DNA from: Mytilus galloprovincialis
Taxonomy: Eukaryota > Mollusca > Bivalvia > Mytilida > Mytilidae
Direction: 5' to 3'
NCBI RefSeq assembly: GCF_965363235.1
Contig: NC_134842.1
Span: 7,219,112-7,283,111 of the forward strand
Length of the DNA: 64,000 nucleotides
A program made the position numbers and the translations under genes. This document shows, piece after piece, positions 35,700 through 49,464 of this stretch. Under the pieces are notes generated by a model. The model saw only the letters and a list, made by a program, of their open reading frames with translations. It made no database searches and was not told the origin of the DNA. How positions within the stretch are numbered: the first letter of the stretch is position 1; each line of letters begins with the position of its first letter.

Positions 35700-36600
35700 G
35701 CTATATTCAGTGCTGTACAACTTTGTACCTTTTTCACTTTCGATCTTTTATATCTGGGCGTTATGTATTCGGGTTTAGTTTTCTGTAATTAGTTAATGCT
35801 TCAGTTTCTTTATGTATATCCCTTTCATATTCATTTGATAAAGTTTACTGTTTGCAATAGCATGAATTGTTCTATATAATAAGAATGTTCTTATCCCGGG
35901 CATAAAAACAATGCCGTATTTGGCGAAACCTTTTCAACTTTTGATCTTCAGTGTTGTACAACTTTGTACTTTTTTCACTTTCGATCTTTTATATCTGGGC
36001 GTCACTTGTAAGTCTTGTGTGGACAAGGCGCGTTTTTGGCGTATTGAATTTTAAACCTGATGCTTTTTGTTATCTATTAATCATGTTTTTCTTTGTCTAA
36101 TATGTTCTATTAATTTGTATTGTAGTCCTGTAATATTATGTTGTCATTTCAATGTTATATTTAACTTTGCCATTAAAGTGCGAGGTTTGGCATGCCACAA
36201 AACCAGGTTTAACCCACCACTTTTATTCCCCTTTAAAAGTGTCCTGTACCAAGTCAGGAAGATGGCCATTGTTATATTATTGTTCGTTTCTGTGTGTGTT
36301 GCATTTTAACGTTGAGTCGTTTGTGTTTTCTCTTATTTTGAGAAATTGAGATAAGACGTGGCACGGTACTTGTCTATCCCAAATTCATGTATTTGGTTTT
36401 CATGTTATATTTGTTATTCTCGTGGTGTTTTGTCTGATGCTTGGTCCGTTTCTGTGTGTGTTACGTTTCGGTGTTATGTCGTTGTTCTCCTCTTATATTT
36501 AATGCGTTTCCCTCGGTTTTAGTTTGTTACCCCGATTTTGTTTTTTGTCCATGGATTTATGAGTTTTGAACAGCGGTATACTACTGTTGCCTTTATTTAC
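35700..36600 (+). repeat. Dispersed repeat R2, long copy
   Basis: Same family and orientation as 24115-25062, ending GGTATACTACTGTTGCCTTT. Confidence 0.8.
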
Positions 36601-38504
36601 TTTTTAAATCTAAGGTGAATAGTTTCCTTGTGATCAGCAACCTACACGGATAGAAAAGGGAGATATATCCTCTCTATATAAGAGCTGCTGGAAAGTTGCT
36701 ACACAGAAATGGATCTGTAATTGTGAGATTCCCTGTTTTCCATTTGTGTTATAAAGGAGCCATGTTTGTGTGTATTCAATATTCTTGTGTTTCACCTGGC
36801 CATTTTAACTTTAGGAATATGAATGTGTAAAAGTCTAATTTTCTGCTTCACCAGATACAACTAAGTCATCTGAGTCATAGGGTTCTTTGTTCATTAATTG
36901 TACATCACATGCATTCATCTTACAATTAAATATACTAACCCTGGAATAACAAATAAACAATGGTAAAGATAATAAAATAAACGATACAATTCAATAGCTT
37001 AAAATACTAGTCTATTACATTTCTATTATCATTTCAGTTAACATGTTCTTATATAGTTAAAACATCCTATATTTTAACCTTTAAACTCATAACCGTTTCT
37101 CTCAATCGATCTGACTGAATACATACAAACATCATAAATTCTATACAAACGGTATACGGTTTGAAAATATCAAAATTTAAATTTACAAACAATAAACAAT
37201 AACTTCGTGCAAATTATCATTACAGATAATTTGAGCTTTGTATATAATTTCTTTATAATATAATATAAATGAATTATCATTTATCATCAATAAAAACATA
37301 ATTATTTAACTTCATGTGAATCTAGCTTGAATGTTCATAATCAGGGAAGATAATCCCAGTGTAATATTTCCAAAGTGACAATGAAATATCTGTCATAGTC
37401 AAGTTATACAGGTAAACATAAATAAAATACAAATGCAATCAATTTACACAGTTAAGTAAACTCACCAATTTGTGGAACTGAGTTTGTACAATATATAACA
37501 TCAACAGCTACACTATTTAACTTCTATCCTAGTGTCCTTATACATGTTATACATATCAATATATCATGGATCTATGGTCAATACATAATATCGTTATCTG
37601 AAATCAATAATATAATTATAAGTACAAGATTCTATTAATCAAATAAATCTTTACAAAAAGGTACTTTCATTTATAAACAAACATAATATCATCTGACTTG
37701 TTTACCTTTTAATGTCTACGTCATTATTGACAATACCATACTATACATAGGTCAAGGTCACTGTTAAAATAAATCAAACTCACCCGTACAGCGAATACAC
37801 AAAAGCTCTTAAAACAACCAAATCATATAATCATCTCTCAAACTAAAATCTCACACTCACTTGGACATTAGGGAAACTTACTTTTACCTTGCATGTTAAT
37901 GAAATATCATAATCAGGATTCATACTTCATCCATCTGTCAGAACAAAGGCTCTCAATGTAAATAAATGTAACTTACTAAAATATGCTATATTTGTGGTTC
38001 CTGACTAAATATAAGTGTATCCAATATCACTGAATGATTCAATCCTTATATGAAAAGTAACTACAAAGACTGGATACTAAATAATTAAACTATTTAAACT
38101 TTTGTAAACAAAGACCAAAATTGACCAGCCATTTAATTTGAATTCCCTCTATACAAATGCTATAATGTCACAAGACCACCAATGACCAATAAAATAAGAC
38201 CTAATCACAAGTAGATTGCAAACGAATCACCTACTTCAATAAATCATCTGCAAGAGATATTTAGAATTAGTACATATAATATAATCAATGCATCCAGGGT
38301 AAATGGCAGAAAATCCACTCTACCACAAAGGTATGTACAGTTTGAAATGTGCTCACCTTTCTTTTTTACGGTAGATTTACCAAAAAGACCTTTCCAGGTT
38401 TGTTTTTTTTTTTTTGTGTTGATTGTATGTCGTTGTGTCACTGGCGTTTACCCAAACATCTTTTTTATTTGTAGACATGAACTTGTTCAAAAACATTACA
38501 GAAA

Positions 38505-38735
38505 TAAAGGCAACAGTAGTATACCGCTGTTCAAAACTCGTAAATCTATGGACAAAAAACAAAATCAGGGTAACAAACCAAAACTGAGGGAAACGCATTA
38601 AATATAAGAGGGAGCAACGACACAACATTAAAATGTAACACACATAGAAACGGACTAAGCATAAGACAAAATCCGATGAGAATAACAAATATAACATCAG
38701 CCGTTTCATTCTTGTAAAGGAGATTTGAAAATTCA
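38505..38735 (-). repeat. R2 3' part, inverted
   Basis: This inverted copy of the R2 end starts with the complement of the TACTACTGTTGCCTTT motif. Confidence 0.75.
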
Positions 38736-38930
38736 AAATCATATTTTACCCCGCCATATGCTTTATTCTCCTTTGCCAAACTATGATCAAGTTCTATGAT
38801 CATTAGTTGACGTCTGACTTACTCGATTTACGGATATTGCTGTACTTAAGATTAGGATGTTGTTTTTCTGTTTTAATTGTGTATTTATTACGATAATACC
38901 TTATAATAACTTATTATATATATATATATA

Positions 38931-39253
38931 AATGTGGTATGATTGTCAATGAAACAACTCTCCGCAAGAGACTAAAATGACACAGAAATTAACAACAATA
39001 TGTCACCGTACGGCCTTCAACAATGAGCAAAGCGCATACCGCATAGTCAGCTATAAAAGGCCCCGAATTGACAGTGTAAAACAATTCAAACGAAAAAACT
39101 AACTGCCTTATTTATGTATAAAAAATGAACGAAAAACAAATATGTAACGCATAAACAAACGATAACCACTAAATGACAGACCTATACATACATGATATGG
39201 AGGGTTAAACATGTTAGCGGGATCCCAACCCTCCCCAAACTTGGGACAGTGGT
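38931..39253 (+). repeat. Dispersed repeat R1, plus-strand copy
   Basis: A near-complete R1 copy, preceded by a short TA microsatellite at 38911-38931. Confidence 0.85.
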
Positions 39254-39594
39254 TAGAAAAAAACTAGAATGTTGAAGACAAAATTGGAATTACTCCTAAA
39301 TCAAGAACGGACATCGGCATGATAATGCACATTACATGTCCAGTCAAGTAATGGATGACAGTTCATGACCATGTTTACACACATGAAACATTCAATTATG
39401 AGTTTCGTGTTGTTAATTCTTTAGTATTCTATGTTGTGTCATGAGTGCTGTTATTTGTTTGTCGTTTTCATTTTTAGCCATGGCGTTGTCGGTTTGTTTT
39501 AGATTTATGAGTTTGACTGTCCCTTTGGTATCTTTCGTCCCTCTTTTTACTATCATCATAAGAATACAAATCAAGTCAGATATATGTTTAAACA

Positions 39595-39600
39595 TTTATT
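39595..39600 (-). terminator. Poly(A) signal of gene C
   Basis: AATAAA on the minus strand, about 53 nt after the stop; gene D has the same spacing. Confidence 0.7.
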
Positions 39601-39652
39601 ATACAAGACAAAGATGGAATGTTTATGACAAATACTGCTCACATAACGGTGT

Positions 39653-41847
39653 TCAATAGTCGTATGAATAAGAATCTGAAAGAAAAGAAAGCCAAAATAA
39701 GTAAACGTCAGATGGAAATAGAAATATAAATAAAAATGTTGACATTAACTATTGCAGCGTGTATCATTTATTGTTATTCTCTTTTTTTTCTTTTTTTTCT
39801 AATTTGAAGCAAATAAAACTTCACATTGATTTTATCTATTGACTGCAATAAAACAAATTAACTAAATTTTGTGTTCTTATTTAGCTCTTGTTGTGACATG
39901 ACCTTTTGTTAGGCTTTCATCAATCAATCAATACATGAATCTTAATGAGATGACAGGTACATTTGTAGCAATGACAGTCATGCAGTAATGTATGTTTTAC
40001 TTTAATTTGCCATTTGAGACAAAAAATTAGTCTTTTTTAAATAAATATAAATTAATTCATTATAATAGATATCAGGCTAATATTGTTGTAAGCCAGCTTC
40101 TCTTTTCGTCCTTAAACGACTCTTACGTGATGTTTGAATAAAATAATCAAATAAAGTACGAAGTTGAAAAGCATTGAGGACTCGTAATTCCGATAGGTGT
40201 TTCCAAATAGAGATAATAACTATATTAAATGTGAGTTATAAATACCTGTGGCTCTTTTATATCCTGCAAAATAATATATATCAATATACCAATATACTTA
40301 GAAATATGAATGTGTGTGTTAGTAACAACATGAGATTTAGTGATTTGTTTCGTTGTTTCAATTGTTTTCCTCGGTTTTTAGTTTGTAATCTGGATTTGTT
40401 TTCTCTCAGTCCATTTTCGAACAGCGGTATACTACTGTTGCCTTTATTTTAATGTGTACTACATGTTCAACTCAATATGAAAAGTATTAAAAACAATCAT
40501 ATGAAATGAGAACAAATAATGAAGGATCATTCTTTAAATAATTCACAAAAGAAAAAGCAAGTGTCACGAAATCTTAATATGACATTTCTATTCAATTGTT
40601 CAGATACAAATAGAACATTCGATAACCGTATAGTACATTATAACAAATTGAATCTTCAATGGACTATGACTTACTTTTGCCACCTCCCATGCCTCCGCCC
40701 ATACCACCGCCCATTCCTCCCATACCACCTCCCATAGCTCCGCCCATTCCTCCGCCCATACCTTTAAGAATAGAAAACATATATTGAAATAATACACTAA
40801 ATCTTCCCATAAGAACATGTATTATTTATACAATATACATGGGTTTTTTAAAACTATTATAATATGTTGGACTATTTTGAGATATGCATTTTACTTTGAA
40901 TATTATTTTGAATATACGCATGTATTTTTGCAAATCAATTAAACCCAAGTCCATTTTTTATGTGCTTTTCCACTGTCAGGTGCCTTTTACTCAATTCTTG
41001 TTTTTGGTTGCTGTATGCCATGTACATTTATTTTTGTTAATTGTCTTGTCCTAAATCAGGCATTTAGTTTTCTCTTTTGAAAACATTTATATCAAGGAAA
41101 GCATGATAAGAAATACAAGCTCTCGAATATTGTATCAACTGGAAAAAAGTATATATTAATTATACAGAAAAAAACGTAAATGTAGTTAGCTTGAACAAAT
41201 TGAAATGGAGAAACCAGCAAGTCCTTGACACATTTGTAATAATTGCTAATTATGTGTTCACTTATTTTCAATAACATCTTTGTATTAGAGGTAATAATAA
41301 TCCATGACAGTCAGACATAAAATGCGTTTTAATTACCTCCCATCATAGCAGCCATCATTGCACCTCCCATCTTTGGCATTGGCATAGGCATAGCCATTTC
41401 CATAGGCATTGGCATTCCCATTGGCATTGGCATTGGCATCGGCATTGGCATTGGCATTGGCATTTCCATTGGCATCGGCATCATCATCTTACCCATACCC
41501 ATACCACCTCCCATACCACCCATCATACCGCCCATCATACCACCGCCCATTCCTCCTCCCATACCACCGCCCATCATCTTACCCATACCGCCTCCCATGC
41601 CACCACTCATCATACCGCCTCCCATACCGCCACCCATTCCTCCTCCCATCATACCGCCCATACCGCCACCCATTCCTCCTCCCAACATACCACCTCCCAT
41701 GCCGCCTCCCATCATACCACCTCCCATACCGCCTCCCATTCCTCCTCCCATCATACCACCTCCCATACCGCCACCTTTACCATAACCAGCACCATTAACT
41801 GTGGCGAAGACAGCAATAAATGTGACAACGGTCTGGATGGGATTCAT
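39653..41847 (-). CDS. Gene C: secreted methionine/glycine-rich protein with Met-Pro repeats, furin-type site and Tyr-rich tail
   Basis: Four coding exons on the minus strand: 41847-41337, 40761-40675, 40263-40246 and 39675-39653, giving 212 residues; all junctions are phase 1. Residues 1-19 are a signal peptide (MNPIQTVVTFIAVFATVNG). GMGG and GMMGG repeats run to about residue 120, then a Met-Pro block (MPMPMEMPMPMP and similar) to about residue 159, then MMAAMMGG. Exon 2 gives more GMGG ending in GK. The 18-nt micro-exon gives RYKRAT, a furin-type R-X-K-R site, and the last exon gives DSYSYDY. Roughly one residue in three is Met. The function is not known; an extracellular structural role is inferred from the repeats and signal peptide. 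An acceptor (GTTTTATTTCAG) lies 9 bases before the ATG, and the promoter exon is at about 43815-43845. Confidence 0.88.
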
Positions 41848-42319
41848 GATGAAAGACTGAAATAAAACAATTAAAAAACATTATTTGCAATTATATTTAT
41901 ATTTAGTTTATTGTTTGCTGATATTGAAAATGATTTATTTTAACCCGTTACGTGCTTTTAGTTTTGGCTTTTATGTTTTTGAGCAAGATTTTTTATTGTT
42001 TCAGTAGGACAAAACAATCTTAAATTATTGAAGTTAGTGTACATTTGATGTTACTTTTGTTTTTTGCGTAAAATTAACACTGTTTATTAACTGCTAAATC
42101 AATTTTAGAAATGAACTTTACCTCAGTATGATACAAACTTTAAATACCCATTATTTCACCCAAAAATAATTACAGATGACACGTATTAATTTGTTTTTTT
42201 TTTCAATTTATTGGATGATATTCAGATTGCACTAATGATGAGAGGCATTTCTAATAAGGAAATTGATTTCATCTTGAGGAGTTTAAGACTGAAAAAGTGA
42301 ACTGTAACGTTGTTTGAAG

Positions 42320-42520
42320 TAAAATTACAAAAATACTAAACTCCAAGGAAATATATAAAGAAATGACCATAATCAAAATGCAAAATCAAAAGCCCAATCA
42401 CAAATTCATCAAACAAATGGATAAAATGTGTCATATTCCTGACTTGGTACAGGTATTTTCTTATGTAGAATAAGTGTGGATTAAAACTCGTTTTATAGCT
42501 ATCTTTGTATGACAGTCGCA
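42320..42520 (-). repeat. R5 fragment, inverted
   Basis: This fragment shares CATATTCCTGACTTGGTACA and neighbouring sequence with 47875-47895 and 14560-14575 (complement). It lies in the 5'UTR intron of gene C. Confidence 0.65.
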
Positions 42521-43028
42521 TCTAATTCCACAATTTGACAATGATGCGTTAACAAAACAAACAGATACAATAGATAAAATATCAAAATAGGGGTACATCA
42601 GTCAACATAAAGTTATTAAGTAATTGAGGCAAAATTTATACGAAAAAAACGTCTGTTTACTTTATTTGTTATTGTATATTATATAGTATCCCTGTAAATA
42701 TGTTAGCTTCAAGGGAATTGAAAACAGGTATATGTTTCAGATAAGATTTAATTAAATGTCAAAATTTTGATATGAGCGTCACTAATGAAACGCGCGTAGA
42801 CGAAACGCGCGTCTGGCGTACTAAATTATAATTCTGGTACCTTTGATAACTATTTTGCATTTTTTTCTCAACATTTTACATAATACATTTAAAAAACTTG
42901 TAGAATGTTTTAACTAAAATTAATATCTGCTTATCAAATGTCTAAAGGGCAATTTTATCAACTTACATTCACGATATAAATAAACACACATTCACGAGAC
43001 CAATAAGTATTAATTCATGCTTATTGTT

Positions 43029-43431
43029 AATAAAATTAACGGTACCAATTTTCTTGCACCAGATGCGCATTTCGACAATCCATGTCTCTCCAGTGATGCT
43101 CGTAGCCAAAATATTTGAAATCCAAAGCTTATATAAAAGATGAAGAGCTATATAATCTAAAAGGTCCAAAAAGTATAGCCAAATCCGTGAAAGGAATCAG
43201 AGCTTTGCATGAGGGAGATACATTCCTTAATTTATAATAATTTCTATCATTTTGTAACAGCAAATTTTAATAACACAAACAATTCGTATTTTCATGCCAG
43301 TACCGAAGTACTGGCTACTGGGCTGGTGAAACCCTCGGGGACTTATAGTCCACCAGCAGAGGCATCGACCCAGTGGTAGTAATAAAATTAACGGTACCAA
43401 TTTTCTTGCACCAATGCGCATTTCGACAATC
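43029..43431 (+). repeat. Repeat R4 with 50-bp terminal direct repeats
   Basis: Both ends carry AATAAAATTAACGGTACCAA followed by the TTCTTGCACC...GCGCATTTCGACAAT region (43029-43080 and 43381-43431). The inside includes CTGGCTACTGGGCTGGTGAA. An inverted copy is at 52315-52684. Confidence 0.85.
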
Positions 43432-43814
43432 TAATATATTTGGTTAACAAAAAGAGTTCAATCATTTGACCATTTACATTTTGATCCTATATGGTTCCAC
43501 AATTTATTTATTCACATAAGGTATGTACCGAATGAATTGATAGACACAAAATATATGTTACAATGATTTTCACTTCTATCCCTTTTAACTTTTATGATTG
43601 CACTCGTTTTTTGTTTATTTTCATCATGAACGTTTAAGGCCAAATATTTGATAGCTTAGGATGAATTGAATGTTCAAATCCCGTAAACAACCAGCCATAT
43701 GACCAAAATGACAAATATTTATAGCCAAACAGTAAGGACATTGTCACCTAATGGATGATACACCAAAGTTAACTGTTGAAATCTATATCTTAAATTCAAG
43801 TACAAACAACATAC

Positions 43815-43845
43815 CTTTAGCTGTAGGGAGGACAGGTTAAATTGT
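43815..43845 (-). other. Non-coding first exon of gene C (5'UTR)
   Basis: The exon ends CAGCTAAAG followed by the donor GTATGT (GT at 43814-43813). The next acceptor is at 41858-41857. Similar in sequence to the first exon of gene D (shared TGTCCTCCCT). Confidence 0.7.
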
Positions 43846-43869
43846 GACCATAATCAGAAACTTAACATC

Positions 43870-43876
43870 TTTTATA
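43870..43876 (-). promoter_or_regulatory. TATA box of gene C
   Basis: TATAAAA on the minus strand, about 55 bp upstream of the first donor. The surrounding promoter region aligns with that of gene D at 56875-56881. Confidence 0.75.
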
Positions 43877-43879
43877 AGG

Positions 43880-45140
43880 AATTAGCACAGGAAATAGTGA
43901 ATTCAACTTTAACAACTTGTAAAATATAAACATGCTAAAACATAAGTAATATTTTTATGTGATCATGTATAACTTGTACCTGTTAATTTTATTGTATGTT
44001 TTAACATGTCAAACTAGTTCTTGTTACACGGTATGATTGATGTTATGTTGGTCTTTGATTGTAATAGGCGTGTTACGAAATAATATATACTTGACGCTGA
44101 GGTTGACAAATTTGACTTTGAATGTTAGAATCGTATCAAAACATAAAAGTGATTTGAAGATTTGATCTAATATACATCAATTAAAATTTAAATTTTAGTG
44201 TCTATTTGTTCATATAACAGACTTTTTTTTAAATATTATTATAGACAATGCTGTTGTGAATATTTAAAATTCTATTAATTCATAATATGTGTAACGAAGC
44301 CAAGATAAATTATTTTGGGGAGATAAAAACAAATAACCTGTCAACCTTGAAAAAAAGCTTTATATCATTGGTGTTTTTTTTATCTTGCGTTTTCAATATT
44401 ATTAGTGAAGGACATTTCAACATAATCAAGGTTAGATCTTTTGAAATTTTAACACACAATGTAACCCCGTCTTATCATATAATTAAAATAATATTAGCGG
44501 TGGGCCGGATGACGAATATCTTAGCGGGATCAGTTACCCACTTTAATTTGTGTAATTTACTTATCTGACAGTGTTAACCTAGGGCTTTTTAACTTTGCAC
44601 AATCTGTGTAGTATGTACAAAATAAAAAAATAAATGTGATCGTCCCTTTATAGATACATTTCGTGAAATATACTTATATACTTGAAAATAAAATAAAATT
44701 TGTGATTTTTAACGAGCTCTTGTTACTATTTGCAAATGAACTTATGCATATTTATCTGTTCATATATTCGCCAGGGACACAATTTCGCTGTTTTATGATT
44801 GTGTGGTGTAAAAACGTATTTCTTAGTATTTTTTTGACTGATTGCCCCTCATTTCACTTCTTTTCACCTTTCAAATTTCTGGTATTCATCTAAAATGAAA
44901 TTGATTTGATAAATATTGTTTAAAGCAACGGTTATTGGGTTTTAAATAGTTGTTTAAAAAACGGCGAATATGTGTCCCCCTCTGACAAAACATCAGGAAA
45001 TTTTAAATAGCCTTTAAGCTAACTTTTCAGCTAGATATAATATTTCCCATATAACTTAGAACGTCTATGTGTAACATTAAACATGTTGATCAATTTCTGT
45101 TAAATTGCTTGTGATTATAGAATGGGGATTATATTCATAT
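43880..45140. other. Promoter-side flank of gene C
   Basis: Up to about 44290 the sequence is homologous to the upstream flank of gene D (56885-57310), including the motif CATGTCAAACTAGT in both. Beyond that I see nothing identifiable. Confidence 0.6.
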
Positions 45141-45149
45141 GTACGGGTG

Positions 45150-45435
45150 AAATACATTTTCCCAGGAATGTCGCACCAACTGGGATATACATACTCCGTA
45201 TGCATGTCCTGGAATGATGATTCATAAAAAAACAAAAAACATAATTGGGAATCTGAAATCATCTTTTCAGTTCTAAAGGTTTGCTTTCAACTGACATCAT
45301 TGTCAATTTCTAGTTGTAAGATATGAGGCGGACTTATTTGTATTCTCTTTCTCAAGTTCGGTGAGATCGATTTGTTCAACAAAGTCACCAACTTTTCAAT
45401 TGTTAAGAGAACATAATCTATATAGCGAAAAGTAA
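45150..45435 (-). pseudogene. Reverse-transcriptase retroelement remnant with altered catalytic motif
   Basis: On the minus strand FRYIDYVL (45430-45407) matches the RT catalytic block FRYIDD with the second Asp changed to Tyr. Further on come DDFRFPI (45262-45242), one TGA stop, then AYGVCISQLVRHS. The pieces lie in different frames with stops, so the copy is dead. It is homologous in part to 58800-59290. Confidence 0.6.
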
Positions 45436-45721
45436 AGTCTGAGGATACTGCTAACTTCTTTTACTTAATGCCGATTGTTTGTTGAAAAATACGTCCTCCA
45501 AACTTAACCAATATGTTGTCCATCCCGAAATCAAGCATATGCAAATGTCAGTTTCAAAACAAATGTTATTATAATCAGAGTTATTTTTTACATAGTAGGA
45601 ATTCGTCTCTCTAAGACACGATACTTGTACCTACGTTGGCTATTCTTTTGTCAACTAATCAGAGTCTAGTATATTTCTATTTTAATCTTTAATCAATCCC
45701 AATTCTATCTTACTTTTGAGA

Positions 45722-46772
45722 TATAGTTTTTCATATGTGACGTAATTTTTCTGCTGTTTCAGAAATTTTATATATTCATATGTGACGAAATTTGTAATGC
45801 TTTTTCACCATCGTATGTGACGTAATTTTTAATGCCTTTTCACCATCGTATGTGACGTAATTTTCATAATTTACTGCGTTGAGGCCTGGACTGAGTCGGG
45901 TGTGTCTATTCTGTGTTGGTCATTCATTATGTATTCGTGTTTGTTTTATGTAATGAGTCAATACTTCAGTTTCATTATGTATATCTGTTATATTCATTTG
46001 ATAAAATTTACTGTTTGCAATAGCATTAATTGTTCTAAATAATAAGGATGTTCTTATCCCAAGCATAAAAACTTAGCCGTATTTGACACAACCTTTTTCA
46101 ACTTTTGATCTTCAGTGCTGTACAACTTTGTACTTTTTTTCGCTTTCGATCTTTTAAATATGGGCGACAGTGGTGAGTCTTGTGTGGACGAGGCGCGTTT
46201 TTTTGCGTATTAAATTTTAAACCTGATGCTTTTTGTTATTCATTAATCATGTGTTTCTTTGTCTAATACGTTTTCCTATTTATTTGTATTGTAGTCCTGT
46301 AATATTATGTTGTCATTTCTATGTTATATTTAACATTGCCATTAAAGTGCGAGATTTGGCATGCCACAAAACCAGCTTCAACCCACCATTTTTTCCTTTA
46401 AAAATGTCCTGTACCAAGTCAGGAATATGGCCATTGTTATATTATAGTTCATTTCTGTGTGTGTTACAATTTAACGTTGCGTCGTTTGTTTTCTCTTATT
46501 TTTGAGTGTAAATTGACATTGCGATAAGACGTGTCACGGTACTTGTCTATCCCAAATTCATGTATTTGGTTTTGATGTTATATTTGTTATTCTCGTGGGA
46601 TTTTGTCTGATGCTTGGTCCGTTTCTGTGTGTGTTAGTTACATTGTAGTGTTGTGTCGTTGTTCTCCTTTTATATTTATGCGTTTCCCTCAGTTTTAGTT
46701 TGCTACCCCGTTTTTGTTTTTTTGTCCATGGATTTATGAGTTTGAACAGCGGTATACTACTGTTGCCTTTAT
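45722..46772 (+). repeat. Dispersed repeat R2, long copy with tandem start
   Basis: Same family as 24115-25062. At its left end (45722-45870) a unit of about 35 bp with the motif CATATGTGACGTAATTTTT or CATCGTATGTGACGTAATTT is repeated about four times. Confidence 0.8.
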
Positions 46773-48850
46773 ATATAACACGTCTAATACAACGTTACTG
46801 GGTCATTATCGTTACATCTACATCAAGATTATATTCTTTAAAATGTGACCTTTAGTTTGTAACCAGGATTTGTTTTCTCTGCGGCGATTTATGACTTTCG
46901 AACAGCGTCATAGTACTGTTGCCTTTATATACTCCTTTGAATGTCAGGAATTTATACATCATTGGATGCACGGAATTCATACATCATGTCCGATCTTTGC
47001 TATTATGTTTCCTAATGGACAAAAAGTGAAGATTACGTTTTCGTTACAATATATAGTTTGGTCTCTTTTAACTGCATGTGATTAGATGTTAACTGTATGC
47101 AATTGAAACTGATTGTATTTTGTTTGTATTTTGTTGATCGCTTTTGATATAGAATAAGGATTGTTGAATGAATGCCACAGAAACGGCTATCCACTAAAGT
47201 CCGAATGACATCATTTGCAACTACATTTATATGTCACATTCGGAGTATGAAATGCTTTTCACTTTACTTGAGGAACTACTTGGACTACTCACTTCGATGT
47301 GCGATTGCGTTTGATTTAGTTCCACTTCAGTATTTCTATTATTCTGGTGTTTGCGTCGTTAAATTGATTTGTGTCTCTCTATTTTAATTTGTAACCCGAA
47401 TTTGTTTTCTCCCAATCAATTTATGCCTACTAATTAGCAACATACTACTAATGACTTTTGTCTCATAAACTAATAGACAGTTGTTCGGCGATGACATGAT
47501 TTATGAAAAAAGCTTTCTACAAATGTCCGTTTTTAAATGTCAAAACTATAAAGAAACTTAGGTTTCAACTCCCTCAGGCTAATTTGACCATAGATGGTTT
47601 TTTTTTTTGGTTTTTTTTTTGTATGTCTTTTTTGTAAAAACTAGTTGTCTTGAATATAGGCCAAGAGACTTTAGAACGTTATGTTATGTAATTGTTTTCC
47701 GTACTTTCGCGCTCACTGTTTTATCTAATATGTAACTTAACGTTATGTTACGTATCTAAAAAGTAAAATCGCAAACAAAACTGAACTTAGAGGAAAATCA
47801 ATTCGGAAAGTCCATAATCACATGGCAAAATCAAATAACAAAACCCATCAAAAACGAATGGACAAGAACAGTCATATTCCTGACTTGGTACAGGTATTTT
47901 CAAATGTAGAAAATAGTGGATTAAACCTGGTTTTATAGCGCTAGCCCTTTCACTTTGATGACAGTCTCATCAAATTCTGTTATATTTAAATAGATGCGTT
48001 AACTAAACAGACACAATAAATAAAATAGTCAAAATATTGGTACATCAGTCATCATCAAATAACAATTTTAAAAAGAACAATTTAACAGAAAACAAAAGCA
48101 TCTATCTACAAACACATTCATTGATTTGTGTGTCTGTCGTCAGACATTTTTATACGTCACATAAATTTGTCGTTCAATGTGCATACAAACAATTTTAAAA
48201 TTTACATAGGCAATATTTATCTTACGACCATAAAGCATCTTAACTAGGAAGACGTTATTTTCTTTCACAAGTATTTCAAAGTTAAAAACCCTCAAGATAC
48301 TCGTCAATATGACAGTTCTTGTACATCTTTGGCTGTCAAATATTTGTTTTTGCGTTTTCCTATTGACGATAAATCCCGAAATTTGCTGTAGACGAATGTA
48401 TTTTATAACGTGTTGTTTTTATTTTTACAGCTTTCATCAATGGGTAAAACCCGACCAATTATTGATGCAGGTAAGTCCTGCTGAGTGATTCGGATACAAA
48501 AGGGTTTTGTTTTAACAACGTTGTTTCCATTCGTTACCTTTGTGCTTATGTTTTTGTTTATCATTGTTTTAATATTGTACGGAGTCTGTACTGCATCGGG
48601 AAGGTGTGGGATGATATGGTAAGTACAGTCAAATACAAAACCATTGTTATTGACGTCTTTGTCGATATAATCTCAACAACAAATATACATTTGTATGTCT
48701 GTTTGAATTTTTTAGTCATTTGTGATGAATGTTTATTTGTGACTTCTACTATTATATCCACGATGTCTGTTTGAGTTTCGCATTCAATTTTGTCAATTTC
48801 ACGGAATTATACCCGTCATACAAGTAAGATTGTTAATAAGATAATAATCA
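46773..48850. other. Gene-less repeat-rich region
   Basis: This region includes another R2 3' end at 46850-46930, T-rich runs at 47597-47625 and an inverted R5 copy at 47765-48205. No exon is recognised. Confidence 0.5.
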
Positions 48851-48857
48851 GTTTTAA

Positions 48858-49384
48858 GGTGATGTGGGAGTCTAAAATAAAAAGGATAGAATTTATTCAT
48901 TGTTTGCCAAAAATTAGTATCTACTGATATATGTTCAAAAATATAATAAAAACGATAAGTCACCGCGCATTTTCTCAAGCTACAAGTTGTGACAAAATGA
49001 CACATTTTGTATGGATTATACAGGAATAACACCATTTTGTGATTAGAATCATCAAAAGAAAAGATAGGGTCACCGTATGTTTTTTTCCCGCTAAAATACA
49101 AAACAGGAAAATTCAATGTAGATTCCTTCAGAAAATGACCTGTTTTAGAGTTACCTCCCCTTAAAATGCCAATTTTAAAAAAAAAATGAAAACAACCAAA
49201 GATAATCTATACTTGCAAAAATATTAATATTTATAAGTTATATTCTTAAAAATTGGTTCTTTTTAATGAAATTCATATTAAATATCCGCATTCCTGCATC
49301 AAATTTTGCTAACTTGATAGAAAATCTGAACCTTAGATTGTCTGATTTTTACAATCCAAGATGGCGAAAGGCACCCATACCACC
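48858..49384. mobile_element. MITE with TTAA target site
   Basis: This 527-bp element starts GGTGATGTGGGAG and ends GGCACCCATACCACC (inverted match). TTAA flanks it at 48854-48857 and 49385-49388. The ends resemble those of the MITE at 19281-19553 (GGTGGTA type). No transposase is present. Confidence 0.75.
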
Positions 49385-49464
49385 TTAACTCACCATTCTC
49401 TTCGGATAATGTCTGTATTCAGGATTATGGCAGTTATGTTCATTCGTTCTGTTGATTGATAACG

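Larger units (their letters stand above)
33910..39590. other. Gene-less region between genes A and C
   Basis: This region holds the MITE at 35041-35179, R1 copies at 35281-35411 and 38931-39253, an R2 copy at 35700-36600 and an inverted R2 part at 38505-38735. The stretch 36600-38330 is AT-rich, belongs to none of the families listed here, and shows no exon that I can support. Confidence 0.5.
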
